Positions 37,212 through 44,920 of a stretch of DNA of 64,000 nucleotides are shown piece by piece. Each line of letters opens with the position of its first letter. Position 1 is the stretch's first letter. This DNA comes from Gp6-AA40 sp035492455 (GTDB lineage Bacteria; Acidobacteriota; Vicinamibacteria; Vicinamibacterales; UBA2999): the NCBI GenBank assembly GCA_035492455.1, contig DATJJE010000021.1:1-64000 (forward strand), read 5' to 3'. A program made the position numbers and the translations under genes. The notes under the pieces were generated by a model. It saw nothing but the letters and a program-made list of their open reading frames with translations, searched no databases and had not been told where the DNA came from.

Positions 37212-37817
37212 CTACGGTCGAATGTAGCGGTCGTAATCCTCGGGCGTGTCGATGTCGATGAACGCTCCCTCATCATCGACATCGACGTGCACTTCGTCCG
37301 CGGCGTGCGCGTGGACGACTGGCTTGGCGCCCTTTGACGGATCGGCGCGGCGCAACTCTCCGAAAATCGACCGGTTGAAGATTGCCGGATGTCCGTGGCG
37401 CTCCCCGCGGCGCGGCCGCACGAGCGGTGCAGTCGGTGTGGCTCGGAACGCGTCCAGCACGGCGCGCGTGGTAGCGGCCGAGATCAGCGGCAGGTCGACC
37501 AGCGTCACAATGACGGCCTCGACATCATCGAACCGCTGTTCGACCGCGTGCAATCCGACCAGCAGTGATGAGAGCTGGCCCTCTTCGTAGTGAGGATTCT
37601 CTACGGCGGTGAGCGACGCGTCGTCGCGCGGCAATGACGCGCGCACCGCTGCGGCGTCGCCGCCGATGACGACGACGATGCGGTCGACGGCGGCTTCGCG
37701 CAGCACGCGGACGATTCGAGTGAGAAAGGTCTCGCCGGACGCTCCGATCGGCAGCAGCGCCTTGGTCCGGCCCATGCGGGACGATTTGCCCGCGGCCAGC
37801 ACGAGGGCTGGAATCAT
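37212..37817 (-). CDS. MobA-like nucleotidyltransferase (MocA type)
   Basis: A 201-residue NTP transferase: LVLAAGKSSRMGRTKALLPIG at the N-terminus (the nucleotide-binding GxxSxRMGxxK pattern) and LVDLPLISAATTR in the centre. The family adds CMP or GMP to the molybdenum cofactor, and the adjacent XdhC-like gene makes the MocA type the best guess. The start ATG 37817 overlaps the stop of the upstream xdhC gene (ATGA), which marks translational coupling; longer frames run into that gene. The molybdoenzyme served is not encoded nearby. Confidence 0.88.
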   Translation of the reverse strand: MIPALVLAAGKSSRMGRTKALLPIGASGETFLTRIVRVLREAAVDRIVVVIGGDAAAVRASLPRDDASLTAVENPHYEEGQLSSLLVGLHAVEQRFDDVEAVIVTLVDLPLISAATTRAVLDAFRATPTAPLVRPRRGERHGHPAIFNRSIFGELRRADPSKGAKPVVHAHAADEVHVDVDDEGAFIDIDTPEDYDRYIRP

Positions 37818-38659
37818 TCTTTGGTGAGCGAGGCCGGAAGCTTCTTCCACTGCAGCGATGCCGCTGCAACGTGAGCCTCTTCCATGCGTCCGCGGCGCAC
37901 TGCAATCAGCTCGGCGAGGATGCTGACAGCTATCTCTTCGGGGGTCACCGCGCCGATGTCGAGGCCGATAGGTGCGTGCACGCGCTGCAGACACTCGAGA
38001 GGCATGCCCTCTTCGATCAGCGCGTCGTAAATCTTCTTGACCTTCGCCTTGCTGCCGATGAGACCAATGTAGCGCAGGTCGCGCGCTGCCAGCGATCGCA
38101 GCGCGTCGAGATCGTGTCGATGTCCGCGCGTGACGACGACGACATATGCCGTCGAGGGAATCTCCGCCTTGTGCAGCCAGTCGGGAATCGAATCGACGAT
38201 GACTTCGTCGGCCTCCGGGAAGCGCTCGCGGCTGGCGAACTTCTCGCGATCGTCGAGCACGTGGATGCGGAAACCCGCCGGCCCGGCGATCTGCCCGAGC
38301 TGGTGACCAACATGCCCGGCGCCCACGATGTAGAGCTGCGGGGCCGCTTCAACGGGCTCGATATACACCGTCATTTGTCCCCCGCAAATGAGTCCTGATT
38401 CCTCGGCGAAATCATCAGTGAGATCGTACTTGACCAACCGCGGCTTGCGCGCCAGCAGCGCTTCCCGCGCCTTGCCGAGCGCGTCGTTCTCGTAACACCC
38501 GCCGCCGATGGTGCCGGATATGCGACCGTCGGGGTAGACGAGCATCTTGGCGCCGACGCGCTGCGGCGTCGAGCCCTGTGCCGCAACGATGGTGACGAGG
38601 GCCACCTCTTCGCCGCGCTCGAGCGCTTTGACGAGCTCGCTGAGGACTTCCTGGCTCAT
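37814..38659 (-). CDS. XdhC/CoxI family protein (molybdoenzyme maturation)
   Basis: A 281-residue protein with an N-terminal XdhC/CoxI domain (TIVAAQGSTPQRVGAKMLV, GTIGGGCYENDALGKA) and a C-terminal Rossmann domain (LYIVGAGHVGHQLGQIAG, DLRYIGLIGSKAK). XdhC proteins insert or sulfurate Mo cofactor for xanthine dehydrogenase-type enzymes. It is upstream of, and overlaps by four bases, the MocA-like gene, which fits a shared role in Mo cofactor maturation. Confidence 0.92.
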   Translation of the reverse strand: MSQEVLSELVKALERGEEVALVTIVAAQGSTPQRVGAKMLVYPDGRISGTIGGGCYENDALGKAREALLARKPRLVKYDLTDDFAEESGLICGGQMTVYIEPVEAAPQLYIVGAGHVGHQLGQIAGPAGFRIHVLDDREKFASRERFPEADEVIVDSIPDWLHKAEIPSTAYVVVVTRGHRHDLDALRSLAARDLRYIGLIGSKAKVKKIYDALIEEGMPLECLQRVHAPIGLDIGAVTPEEIAVSILAELIAVRRGRMEEAHVAAASLQWKKLPASLTKE

Positions 38660-38680
38660 ACCCTTAATCTTATCGGACGG

Positions 38681-38765
38681 GCCGGCTAAAGCCGCGGCTG
38701 CATCGATGGTCGAGGCCGACCTTTACACCCACCGTAGGGCGGTCTTCAGGCCGCGCTCTAAAAAT
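38681..38765. repeat. Intergenic hairpin repeats, copy D cluster
   Basis: Two GC-rich palindrome-like blocks: GCCGGCTAAAGCCGCGGC at 38681-38698, and GAGGCCGACCTTTAC followed by GTAGGGCGGTCTTCAGGCCGC at 38712-38754. They resemble the other GTAG-core copies. The stop codon of the GNAT gene lies in the end of this block. Confidence 0.6.
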
Positions 38766-39729
38766 AATCCGATCTCCAATAAAAGACGTCCTCGGCGCGT
38801 GAAGGGATCCCGACGTTTTCGAGCGGACGCATCATGAAGATGTCGCGCGCCGGAACGCGGTTGGTCAACCGGATTTGCGGCGGCACCGGCATCGGGGCGG
38901 GCCACCACGCACGGATCAGCGGCGTCGGCCGTGACGGCTCGCGCGCGAGGAGCACCTGGAGGATCGCCCCAAGCCGTGCGCCCGCCGGGTCGCGATCGCC
39001 CGCCTCCTCGAGCGTCCAGCCACCGGCATTCACCGTCAGGACGACATAGGCAACGGCGGATGCGCCCTCTTCGGCAACGAAGAATTCCGTCTGACGTGAG
39101 CCGCGCGGACCGGCACCGAAGCCGAGCGCCGCGAGCAAGCGCTTCTTCGACAGCGCATATTCAATAAGCCTCGGATCGCGCCGCAACGAGAATCGCACGC
39201 CGTTGGTGCGCGTTGCGTCCATCGCGGCGAGCGCAGGCAGGTCGCGCTCTTCGCCGGAGCGTACGAGCATGGCGGGCGCACCGTGCTTACGTTCGACTTG
39301 CAAATCGACTTCATCGATCGGGACCGTGACAAACCCGAGCCTCCGGTACAGGTCTTCGCCAATTTCGGAAAACAGCCCGGCGACAATGGCGCCGTGCTCG
39401 CGCGAACGTTCGACGAGCTGATTGATGATCTCGCCGGCGTAGCCATGGCCACGCACGTCCGGGCGGGTGAAGACCGCACCAAGGCCGCACATAGCACCGT
39501 CACGACCGTCAAAATGAATGGGCCACACGTAGCGCTTCGCGGTCGCGACCCAGGCCCCCCGGTCGTCGAGCAGCGCGAAGCGGCGCAGATGTTTCTGTCC
39601 CCACGGCGTACGCAGCTGTGCCGCGTTCCATCGCGCGTAGTTCTCGCGGGTGAGCCCCTCGTTCCAAATGGGATAGGTCGCCTCGACAATTGCCTCGAGG
39701 ACGGCGCCTTCGGCGACAACGAGTCTCAT
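38758..39729 (-). CDS. GNAT family N-acetyltransferase
   Basis: A 323-residue protein with an N-terminal GNAT domain: CGLGAVFTRPDVRGHGYAGE has the acetyl-CoA-binding RGxGxA pattern, followed by LFSEIGEDLYRRLGF. The second half is a C-terminal domain without a recognised motif. The substrate is unknown. I use ATG 39729 (a TTG six bases upstream is the alternative). It is divergent from the DinB gene at 39817, and both starts lie in the same mirrored sequence. Confidence 0.82.
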   Translation of the reverse strand: MRLVVAEGAVLEAIVEATYPIWNEGLTRENYARWNAAQLRTPWGQKHLRRFALLDDRGAWVATAKRYVWPIHFDGRDGAMCGLGAVFTRPDVRGHGYAGEIINQLVERSREHGAIVAGLFSEIGEDLYRRLGFVTVPIDEVDLQVERKHGAPAMLVRSGEERDLPALAAMDATRTNGVRFSLRRDPRLIEYALSKKRLLAALGFGAGPRGSRQTEFFVAEEGASAVAYVVLTVNAGGWTLEEAGDRDPAGARLGAILQVLLAREPSRPTPLIRAWWPAPMPVPPQIRLTNRVPARDIFMMRPLENVGIPSRAEDVFYWRSDYF

Positions 39730-39819
39730 CTTCAATCTTCAATTTTCATTCTTCGATTGAATTTTGTATCGACAAATAGGAAAACGCGCTAGAAGATCGC
39801 GCATCGAAGATTGAAGATG
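39727..39819. repeat. Inverted repeat carrying the start codons of both divergent genes
   Basis: CATCTTCAATCTTC at 39727-39740 is the exact reverse complement of GAAGATTGAAGATG at 39806-39819. The ATG of the GNAT gene lies in the left arm and that of the DinB gene in the right arm. The AT-rich stretch between them (including TTTTCATTCTTCGATTGAATTTTG) presumably holds the divergent promoters. Confidence 0.7.
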
Positions 39820-40338
39820 GCCGACTTGCGGTACCCAATCGGGGAGTTCGTCATGGCGCCTTCCGTGACGCAGGGGATGCGCGCGGAGGCAGTCGCCGCC
39901 ATCGCCACAATGCCCGCGAGGCTGCGCGATGCGGTGCGCAGCCTCTCCGTCGCGCAGCTCGACACACCGTATCGGCCCGGCGGGTGGACGGTGCGCCAGG
40001 TCGTGCATCACCTCGGCGACAGCCACATGAATGCCTTCGTCCGCCTGAAGCTTGCGCTTACCGAGAACAATCCGACGGTCAAGCCGTACGACGAGAAGGC
40101 GTTCGCCGAACTGCCGGATCAGCAGCTTCCGATCGACGTATCGCTCGTCCTGCTCGACGGGCTGCATGCGCGCTGGGCGGCGGTGCTGAACACGCTCACC
40201 GACGACCAGTTCGCGAGGCCGCTCTATCACCCGGAGATCGGCGCGATCACGATCGAATATCTGGTGCAGTCATACGGTTGGCACTCGCGCCACCACGTCG
40301 CCCACATCACGCGCCTGCGTGAACGCGAAGGGTGGTAG
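39817..40338 (+). CDS. DinB/YfiT-type metal-dependent hydrolase or thiol transferase
   Basis: A 173-residue DinB-superfamily protein of the YfiT/BstA kind: WTVRQVVHHLGDSHMNAF holds one His, and QSYGWHSRHHVAHITRLRE the C-terminal His pair that would bind zinc. Relatives are annotated as bacillithiol transferases or putative hydrolases; the true substrate is unknown. I chose ATG 39817, since the earlier TTG would add only two residues. It is preceded by mirrored start context shared with the GNAT gene. Confidence 0.87.
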   Translation: MADLRYPIGEFVMAPSVTQGMRAEAVAAIATMPARLRDAVRSLSVAQLDTPYRPGGWTVRQVVHHLGDSHMNAFVRLKLALTENNPTVKPYDEKAFAELPDQQLPIDVSLVLLDGLHARWAAVLNTLTDDQFARPLYHPEIGAITIEYLVQSYGWHSRHHVAHITRLREREGW

Positions 40339-40373
40339 ACTGCAGGCCGGATCTTGTCAGGTCCGCCTTCTAG

Positions 40374-40691
40374 ATGGCAGCGCCAAAGAAAGACTCACCA
40401 GAAACCGAACCGCGCGAAATCGGCGACGCGCTCGGCATGATCGAGACGCGCGGACTGATTGGCATGATCGAAGCTGCCGATGCGATGTTGAAGACCGCGA
40501 ACGTCGTGCTGGTCAGCTGGCAGAAAGTGGATGCAGGTCTTGTCACGGCGCTTATCCGCGGCGACGTGGGTTCCGTCAAGGCTGCGACCGATGCAGGCGC
40601 TGCAGCCGCCCGACGCGTCGGCGAGCTGATTGGGGTGCACGTTATTCCCCGGCCGGCCGACGACCTCGAGAAAGTGTTCCCGATCCGCTAG
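40374..40691 (+). CDS. Solitary bacterial microcompartment (BMC) shell protein
   Basis: A 105-residue protein whose residues about 18-95 match the BMC hexamer fold: GMIETRGLIGMIEAADAMLK at the N-terminus (the usual 'G.iEt.G...ai.AaDa..KaA.v.l'), DAGLVTALIRGDVGSVKAA in the middle and GVHVIPRP at the end. Such proteins tile microcompartment shells. No cargo enzymes, no pentamer (BMV) gene and no other shell gene lie nearby, so this is a satellite shell gene. A short N-terminal hydrophilic extension precedes the domain. Its last 50 bases overlap the 3' end of the convergent MerR gene. Confidence 0.9.
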   Translation: MAAPKKDSPETEPREIGDALGMIETRGLIGMIEAADAMLKTANVVLVSWQKVDAGLVTALIRGDVGSVKAATDAGAAAARRVGELIGVHVIPRPADDLEKVFPIR

Positions 40692-41148
40692 AGAGTCCGC
40701 TCCTGCGTCGTCTCCGCTCGCGTGCCGTCAATGGCCGCAACGGCAGCTCTTCTCCGACCATCATCAACGCCTGCTCCGGTCGATCGAGATTGTAAAAAAG
40801 TCCTTCGGTGGTGCGCGCGAAGATCTGGTCGCCGCCGATGAACAACGTCAGCGGACCACCATCGCCGATCGCTTCGTACAGCCGCACGCCAAAGACCTGG
40901 CGCAGCGTTGACAGCAATCGCCGCAGGCGCGGAATTGAAAACCCGCGGCGGCGCAGATCGGCGAGCACCTGCAGCTCCAGAACGTCGAGCGGTGTGTAGC
41001 GGCGCTCGGTGAATCCGCCGGCCTCGGTACGCTGCGGCGCAATCGCTGGCGCGAACAGCCGGCGTGCATCCCACCACTGCAGCTGACGCGCGCTCAGTCC
41101 CGTCAGCGACGCGACCTCGCGCGAAGAGTAGTACTTCTTGAGCCTCAC
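40642..41148 (-). CDS. MerR-type transcriptional regulator
   Basis: A 168-residue protein with an N-terminal MerR-like winged HTH (YYSSREVASLTGLSARQLQW, then RYTPLDVLELQVLADLRRRG and the RLLSTLRQ helix). The effector-binding part of about 90 residues shows GDQIFARTTEGLFYNL and no metal cysteines. GTG 41148 overlaps the stop of phhB. The 3' end overlaps the BMC gene by 50 bases, tail to tail. Its target is unknown. Confidence 0.85.
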   Translation of the reverse strand: MRLKKYYSSREVASLTGLSARQLQWWDARRLFAPAIAPQRTEAGGFTERRYTPLDVLELQVLADLRRRGFSIPRLRRLLSTLRQVFGVRLYEAIGDGGPLTLFIGGDQIFARTTEGLFYNLDRPEQALMMVGEELPLRPLTARERRRRRSGLSSGSGTLSRGRRPAGE

Positions 41149-41435
41149 GCCTGCTCGCGCGCGTGGCGCTCGGACATTTTCGCGCCTGCGATGTCCTTGG
41201 CCGTCAGCCCGCCTTCGTCATGCGTGGACCAGGAGAGCGTCACACGGCGGTAGTTGATCGTGATGTCCGGATGATGATCCGCCGCTTCTGCATCGGGCAC
41301 GAGACGGTTGACGAACGCGACGGCCTCGGGAAATCCCTTGAACGTGAACTGTTTCCGAATGGCCTCGCCGTCGCGCGTCCAGCCATCGAGCGTCTTCAGT
41401 GCTTCTTCGATCTGCTGTGTCGTCAATAGCGCCAT
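41145..41435 (-). CDS. phhB: Pterin-4a-carbinolamine dehydratase
   Basis: A 96-residue protein with the family pattern: LTTQQIEEALKTLDGWTRDG, FKGFPEAVAFVNRLVPDAE, DHHPDITINYRRVTLSWSTH and GGLTAKDIAGAKMSE. It dehydrates 4a-hydroxytetrahydrobiopterin, normally for recycling the pterin of aromatic amino-acid hydroxylases, but is also found in bacteria lacking these. It is the middle gene of thiO-phhB-merR, with GTGA overlap to merR. Confidence 0.95.
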   Translation of the reverse strand: MALLTTQQIEEALKTLDGWTRDGEAIRKQFTFKGFPEAVAFVNRLVPDAEAADHHPDITINYRRVTLSWSTHDEGGLTAKDIAGAKMSERHAREQA

Positions 41436-41447
41436 GTCAACTCCGGC

Positions 41448-41463
41448 TGGCCTGACCAGGCCA
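41448..41463. repeat. Short perfect hairpin between thiO and phhB
   Basis: TGGCCTG (41448-41454) and CAGGCCA (41457-41463) pair with a two-base spacer. It lies in the 32-base gap between thiO and phhB and is followed by GCCCTAC, like the other intergenic hairpins. Confidence 0.45.
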
Positions 41464-41467
41464 CGCC

Positions 41468-42553
41468 CTACAGTCCGAAGCGATCCGGACGAACGAGGTC
41501 GAGATCCGGATCGCGGTTGCCATCCAGTACGAGATCCGCAACCAGCTTCGCCGTGAGCGGCGCCAGGAGCACGCCGTTCCGATAATGGCCAGTCGCGTAG
41601 TAGACGCCGGGCATTGTTGACGAAGGGCCAATCAGAGGCAACTCGTCCGGCGTCCCGGGGCGCAGGCCGACCCGTACGCCGTCGAAGCGTGCCTGCGGTA
41701 CGCCGGCGACGAGATCAGCGCTGGCGCCGAGCAATCGTGCGACGCCGTCGGCGGTGGCGGATTCATCGTAGCCGACGTCTTCGACCGTGGCGCCGACCAG
41801 CAGCGCGCCGTTGCGCCACGGCACGAGATAGCAATCCGTTCCCCAGACGACGCGCGAGAGCGGCCGCTCATTGAAATGCAGATGCAGCAGCTGTCCTCGA
41901 ACCGGCCGTACCGGCGGTGCCAGCGGCCCGATGCGGCTGCTCCAGCTTCCAGCTGCGAGGACCACAGCGTCGCTCTCGATGACGCCGTCGTTCGTTCGTA
42001 CCGCGACGCCGCTGCCGCGCGTGCAGATTTCCTCGACAGGTGCCGTGATCAGTTCTGCGCCGCGACGCACCGCCGCGGCAGCCAGCGCCGTCGTCAATTC
42101 GGAGGCGCGGACGTATCCGTGCATTGGCAGCAGCAGCGCCGAGATCAGGCGCGGCGAGAGCGCCGGTTCGAGACGGACGGCGTCGCGGCCGGGCATCAAC
42201 TGGTGTGCTACGCCGGCATGCGCGAACTTCCGCGCTGCGATCGCCAGCTCCATCGCTGCCGCGTCGTTCTTCGCGACGTGCAACGAACCCGACCGCTCGT
42301 ATTCGATCGCGTGCTGCGAGTCTTCGGACACGCGGACGAGAAATCCGTCGTACAGCGAAAGGCTGCTGATGCCCAGATGAAGCAGCGAATCGATGTGGCC
42401 TTCGATATAGGGGGCGAGTATGCCCGCGGAGGCCTGCGTGGCGCCGAGGCCGAAGCCGCGCATGTCGATGATGCGAACGGCCGCGCCTCGCGACGCGAGC
42501 TCGTGCGCGACGGCGCATCCGATGATGCCGCCGCCGACGACCGTGATCCTCAC
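41468..42553 (-). CDS. thiO: Glycine oxidase-like FAD enzyme (ThiO)
   Basis: A 361-residue DAO-family oxidase. The FAD dinucleotide-binding motif VVGGGIIGCAVAHELASRG starts at residue 5; SGSLHVAKNDAA, GQLLHLHFNE and the C-terminal VGLRPGTPDELPLIG and YYATGHYRNGVLLAP are typical of ThiO, which makes iminoglycine for the thiazole of thiamine. The start is taken as GTG 42553 directly before the FAD motif; an in-frame ATG at 42592 would extend it by 13 residues. No other thiamine genes are present. It is divergent from kaiB1. Confidence 0.88.
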   Translation of the reverse strand: MRITVVGGGIIGCAVAHELASRGAAVRIIDMRGFGLGATQASAGILAPYIEGHIDSLLHLGISSLSLYDGFLVRVSEDSQHAIEYERSGSLHVAKNDAAAMELAIAARKFAHAGVAHQLMPGRDAVRLEPALSPRLISALLLPMHGYVRASELTTALAAAAVRRGAELITAPVEEICTRGSGVAVRTNDGVIESDAVVLAAGSWSSRIGPLAPPVRPVRGQLLHLHFNERPLSRVVWGTDCYLVPWRNGALLVGATVEDVGYDESATADGVARLLGASADLVAGVPQARFDGVRVGLRPGTPDELPLIGPSSTMPGVYYATGHYRNGVLLAPLTAKLVADLVLDGNRDPDLDLVRPDRFGL

Positions 42554-42612
42554 TCCGCGATTGTACTGACCACGGCTGAGTTTCCCCTCCATCTTGTGAC
42601 TCACATATACTC

Positions 42613-42633
42613 CGACTCGTGCAATCAGAGTCG
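42613..42633. promoter_or_regulatory. Inverted repeat around the kaiB1 start codon
   Basis: CGACTC (42613-42618) and GAGTCG (42628-42633) flank the GTG start of kaiB1, with a 9-base loop. Folding in the mRNA would occlude initiation. The arm resembles the AGTCAGAGTCG repeats at 33328-33441. Confidence 0.35.
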
Positions 42634-42969
42634 CGCCGGCGTGCAAACGCCGGCAGCGGCGGCAAGCCCCCCGCGGGCACTGCGCCACGAATCGAACTCG
42701 TTCTCTACGTCAGCGCCGCCTCCTCGCATACTGCAGCCGCGACGCGTAATTGCGACACCCTGCTCTCGCGATTCGATCGGCGATCGGTCGTGTTCGAAGT
42801 CTGCGACATCAGCCTTCACCCCGACCGCGCCGAAGCCGACGGCATCTGCTTCACGCCCGTGTTGATGAAACGGATGCCGCTGCCGCGGGCATATGTCATT
42901 GGCGACCTCTCGAATACCGCAGCCCTGGTGGACCTTCTCGTATCGTGTGGAGTAGACCCGCTTCGATGA
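42619..42969 (+). CDS. kaiB: KaiB-family protein (first copy)
   Basis: A 116-residue protein. After a 24-residue Arg/Gly/Ala-rich tail comes a thioredoxin-like KaiB domain: IELVLYVSAASSHTAAATRN, FEVCDISLHPDRAEADGI, FTPVLMKRMPLPRAYVIGDLS. The pattern 'P..AE.d.I..TP.L.k..P.P...IGdLs' is well kept. In cyanobacteria KaiB binds phosphorylated KaiC and drives its dephosphorylation. The start is GTG 42619. The stop overlaps the kaiC start (ATGA), so B and C are translationally coupled. Confidence 0.92.
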   Translation: MQSESRRRANAGSGGKPPAGTAPRIELVLYVSAASSHTAAATRNCDTLLSRFDRRSVVFEVCDISLHPDRAEADGICFTPVLMKRMPLPRAYVIGDLSNTAALVDLLVSCGVDPLR

Positions 42970-44429
42970 GCATCATGAAAAAGATCCGCACGGGCGTTCC
43001 AGGATTCGACGCCCTGACGACCGGTGGACTTCCGGCCGGACGTTCGACCCTGGTCGCGGGGCGCAGCGGAACAGGCAAGACCATCCTCGGTCTTCAGGCC
43101 GCGGCGCATCTGTGCCGCACCGGGACGAACACCATCGTCGTCGGCATCGAGGAAAGCGCGGACGATCTGGTCGCCACCGGCGACACGCTGGGATTCAATT
43201 TGACCGGACTGCGCGCTCAAGGACTGCTGCACGTCTCCGACATGATGCGCCCGCTGGACGAACCGACGATCATCAGCGGTGACTACGACATCATGGGCCT
43301 CGTGCACCGCATCGAGCATCTGGTCGGTCAGACAGGTGCGCAGGCCGTCGTGCTCGACTCGGCTACCGCGTTGTTCACGCCCCGCCCGCCGCAGGACTTG
43401 TTGCGCAGTCATTTCTTTCAGCTGGTGCATTGTTTCCGACGTCTGGGTCTGACCGCGATCATCCTCGCGGAATCACCGTCCGACTATTCGCAGCTGACTA
43501 CGCTTGGCGTCGAGGACTATGTCTGCGACCTTGTCATCGTCATGCGCCTTGCGGTCGATGGCGATCGGCGGCGGCGCTCGATCGAAGTGGCAAAGTATCG
43601 CCGCAGCGGTCACTACAAGGGCGAGTTCCCATGCACGATCACCACGCGCGGACTGGCGGTGTTTCCGCTCGACGCGCCGGACCGGCCGGAGACCGAAAAA
43701 CTCGAGCGCTACTCGAGCGGCGTGGCAGGCCTTGACGAGATGACGCACGGCGGATTCCTGCGCAACTCGATCATGCTGGTGCGCGGTCCGACGGGAAGCG
43801 GCAAGACGATGCTCGCCGGACTGTTCGCGCGCGCGGGCGCGTTGCGCGGCGAACGGGTCATGTACTACGGCTTCGAAGAGCCGCGGCCGACGTTGATCCG
43901 CAACTTCGATGAGGTCGGTATGGGCATCGCCGACCTTGCACGGGGCGGCGATCTCAAGCTTCAGTGCCGCTATCCCGAAGCGACGAGCCTCGAGGACCTG
44001 CTCGTCGATCTGCGTCTCGGGCTCGAAGAATTCCAACCGTCGCTGGTCGTCATGGACAGCATCTCGTCCATCGAGCACGCCTCGTCCGAGAAGGGCTTCC
44101 GTCAGTTCATGATCGGCGTTGCGTCGATTCTGCGCGGCCACGGGCGAAGCGCGCTGCTCACGCAGACGGTTCTGGCGGGCACCGCGTCGGAACATACCGC
44201 TCCGTATCTGTCGACCATCGCCGATGCGATCATTTCGCTCGACTACTCGCCGGCCGGTTACGAGCTGAATCGAACCATGCGCGTGATCAAGATGCGCGGC
44301 TCGGCGCACGAAACACACCCATATCGTCTGCAGATCGGTGCTGGCGGATTGAACATTGAGCGCTGGTCGGCCCGGAGTTACGGCGAGTCGATAAAGGCGG
44401 AAGACCGATGGCGAGACGCACAGTCCTGA
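42966..44429 (+). CDS. kaiC: KaiC-like double-domain ATPase/autokinase
   Basis: A 487-residue RecA-type protein with two KaiC domains. CI: GRSGTGKT with K38, and the catalytic pair E62/E63 in VGIEESADD. CII: GPTGSGKT with K280, and E304/E305 in GFEEPR. The CII phosphorylation segment YLSTIADAI aligns with cyanobacterial HISTITDTI, giving S416/T417 (S431/T432 of Synechococcus) and T411 (T426). The protein is about 30 residues shorter than cyanobacterial KaiC because the C-terminal A-loop and tail that bind KaiA are missing, and no kaiA is present. It overlaps kaiB1 by 4 bases and the receiver gene by 22 bases. It probably acts as a phosphorylation timer or signalling ATPase; a circadian role is inference. 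Confidence 0.95.
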   Translation: MSIMKKIRTGVPGFDALTTGGLPAGRSTLVAGRSGTGKTILGLQAAAHLCRTGTNTIVVGIEESADDLVATGDTLGFNLTGLRAQGLLHVSDMMRPLDEPTIISGDYDIMGLVHRIEHLVGQTGAQAVVLDSATALFTPRPPQDLLRSHFFQLVHCFRRLGLTAIILAESPSDYSQLTTLGVEDYVCDLVIVMRLAVDGDRRRRSIEVAKYRRSGHYKGEFPCTITTRGLAVFPLDAPDRPETEKLERYSSGVAGLDEMTHGGFLRNSIMLVRGPTGSGKTMLAGLFARAGALRGERVMYYGFEEPRPTLIRNFDEVGMGIADLARGGDLKLQCRYPEATSLEDLLVDLRLGLEEFQPSLVVMDSISSIEHASSEKGFRQFMIGVASILRGHGRSALLTQTVLAGTASEHTAPYLSTIADAIISLDYSPAGYELNRTMRVIKMRGSAHETHPYRLQIGAGGLNIERWSARSYGESIKAEDRWRDAQS

Positions 44430-44788
44430 TCGTCGACGATTATCCGGGCGCGAGATATCTGCGCAGCCGCATCCTCAGCGACGCGGGCTACGAAGTACTC
44501 GAAGCAAGCACCGGCGAAGACGCCCTCCAGATCGTCCGCCAGGTAATCCCCGATCTCATTCTTCTTGACGTCAATTTACCGGACATCAGCGGACTCGAAG
44601 TCTGTCAACGTCTGAAGCAGGATCCGCTCACCGCAAACATCCCGATCATTCAGATCACGGGTGCGTGGCTGTCGGAAGCTCACCGCCAACAAGGACTGGC
44701 CAGCGGCGCCAGCGCATATCTCGTCGAACCGGTGGACGACGTAACACTGCTGCGGAATGTGGTGATGTTGATCGAAAGTCCAACGTAG
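44408..44788 (+). CDS. Single-domain response regulator linked to KaiC
   Basis: A 126-residue receiver domain: acidic pair D10/D11, phosphoacceptor D54 in LILLDVNLPDISG, and the switch segment IPIIQITGAW. The otherwise conserved switch lysine near the end is replaced by Glu (SAYLVEPV). No output domain exists. ATG 44408 lies inside the last 22 bases of kaiC, so the pair is coupled. It may relay the KaiC state to a histidine kinase network, or be controlled by one. Confidence 0.93.
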   Translation: MARRTVLIVDDYPGARYLRSRILSDAGYEVLEASTGEDALQIVRQVIPDLILLDVNLPDISGLEVCQRLKQDPLTANIPIIQITGAWLSEAHRQQGLASGASAYLVEPVDDVTLLRNVVMLIESPT

Positions 44789-44920
44789 ACCGACTCGACC
44801 TTATCTTCGAGCTTGGCAGTATTTTTGCTCATCTGATCAGGCGTGGAACTGGTCACCCACGAAGTGGAGTCGAGTGAGCAGCAGGCCTTCCCACTTTGTG
44901 CGGAGCGGCGGCGAACATCC

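Noticed and set aside
42554..42618. TPP riboswitch upstream of thiO
   Set aside because: Only 65 bases separate thiO from kaiB1 and no conserved thi-box pattern is visible.
42554..44429. A kaiA gene or a clock histidine kinase near kaiBC
   Set aside because: No reading frame around the cluster resembles KaiA or SasA, and the KaiC tail that binds KaiA is missing.
44843..44920. Longer start (GTG 44843) for the second kaiB
   Set aside because: No ribosome-binding site precedes it and the added 26 residues have no KaiB counterpart; the ATG at 44921 gives the same tail length as the first kaiB.
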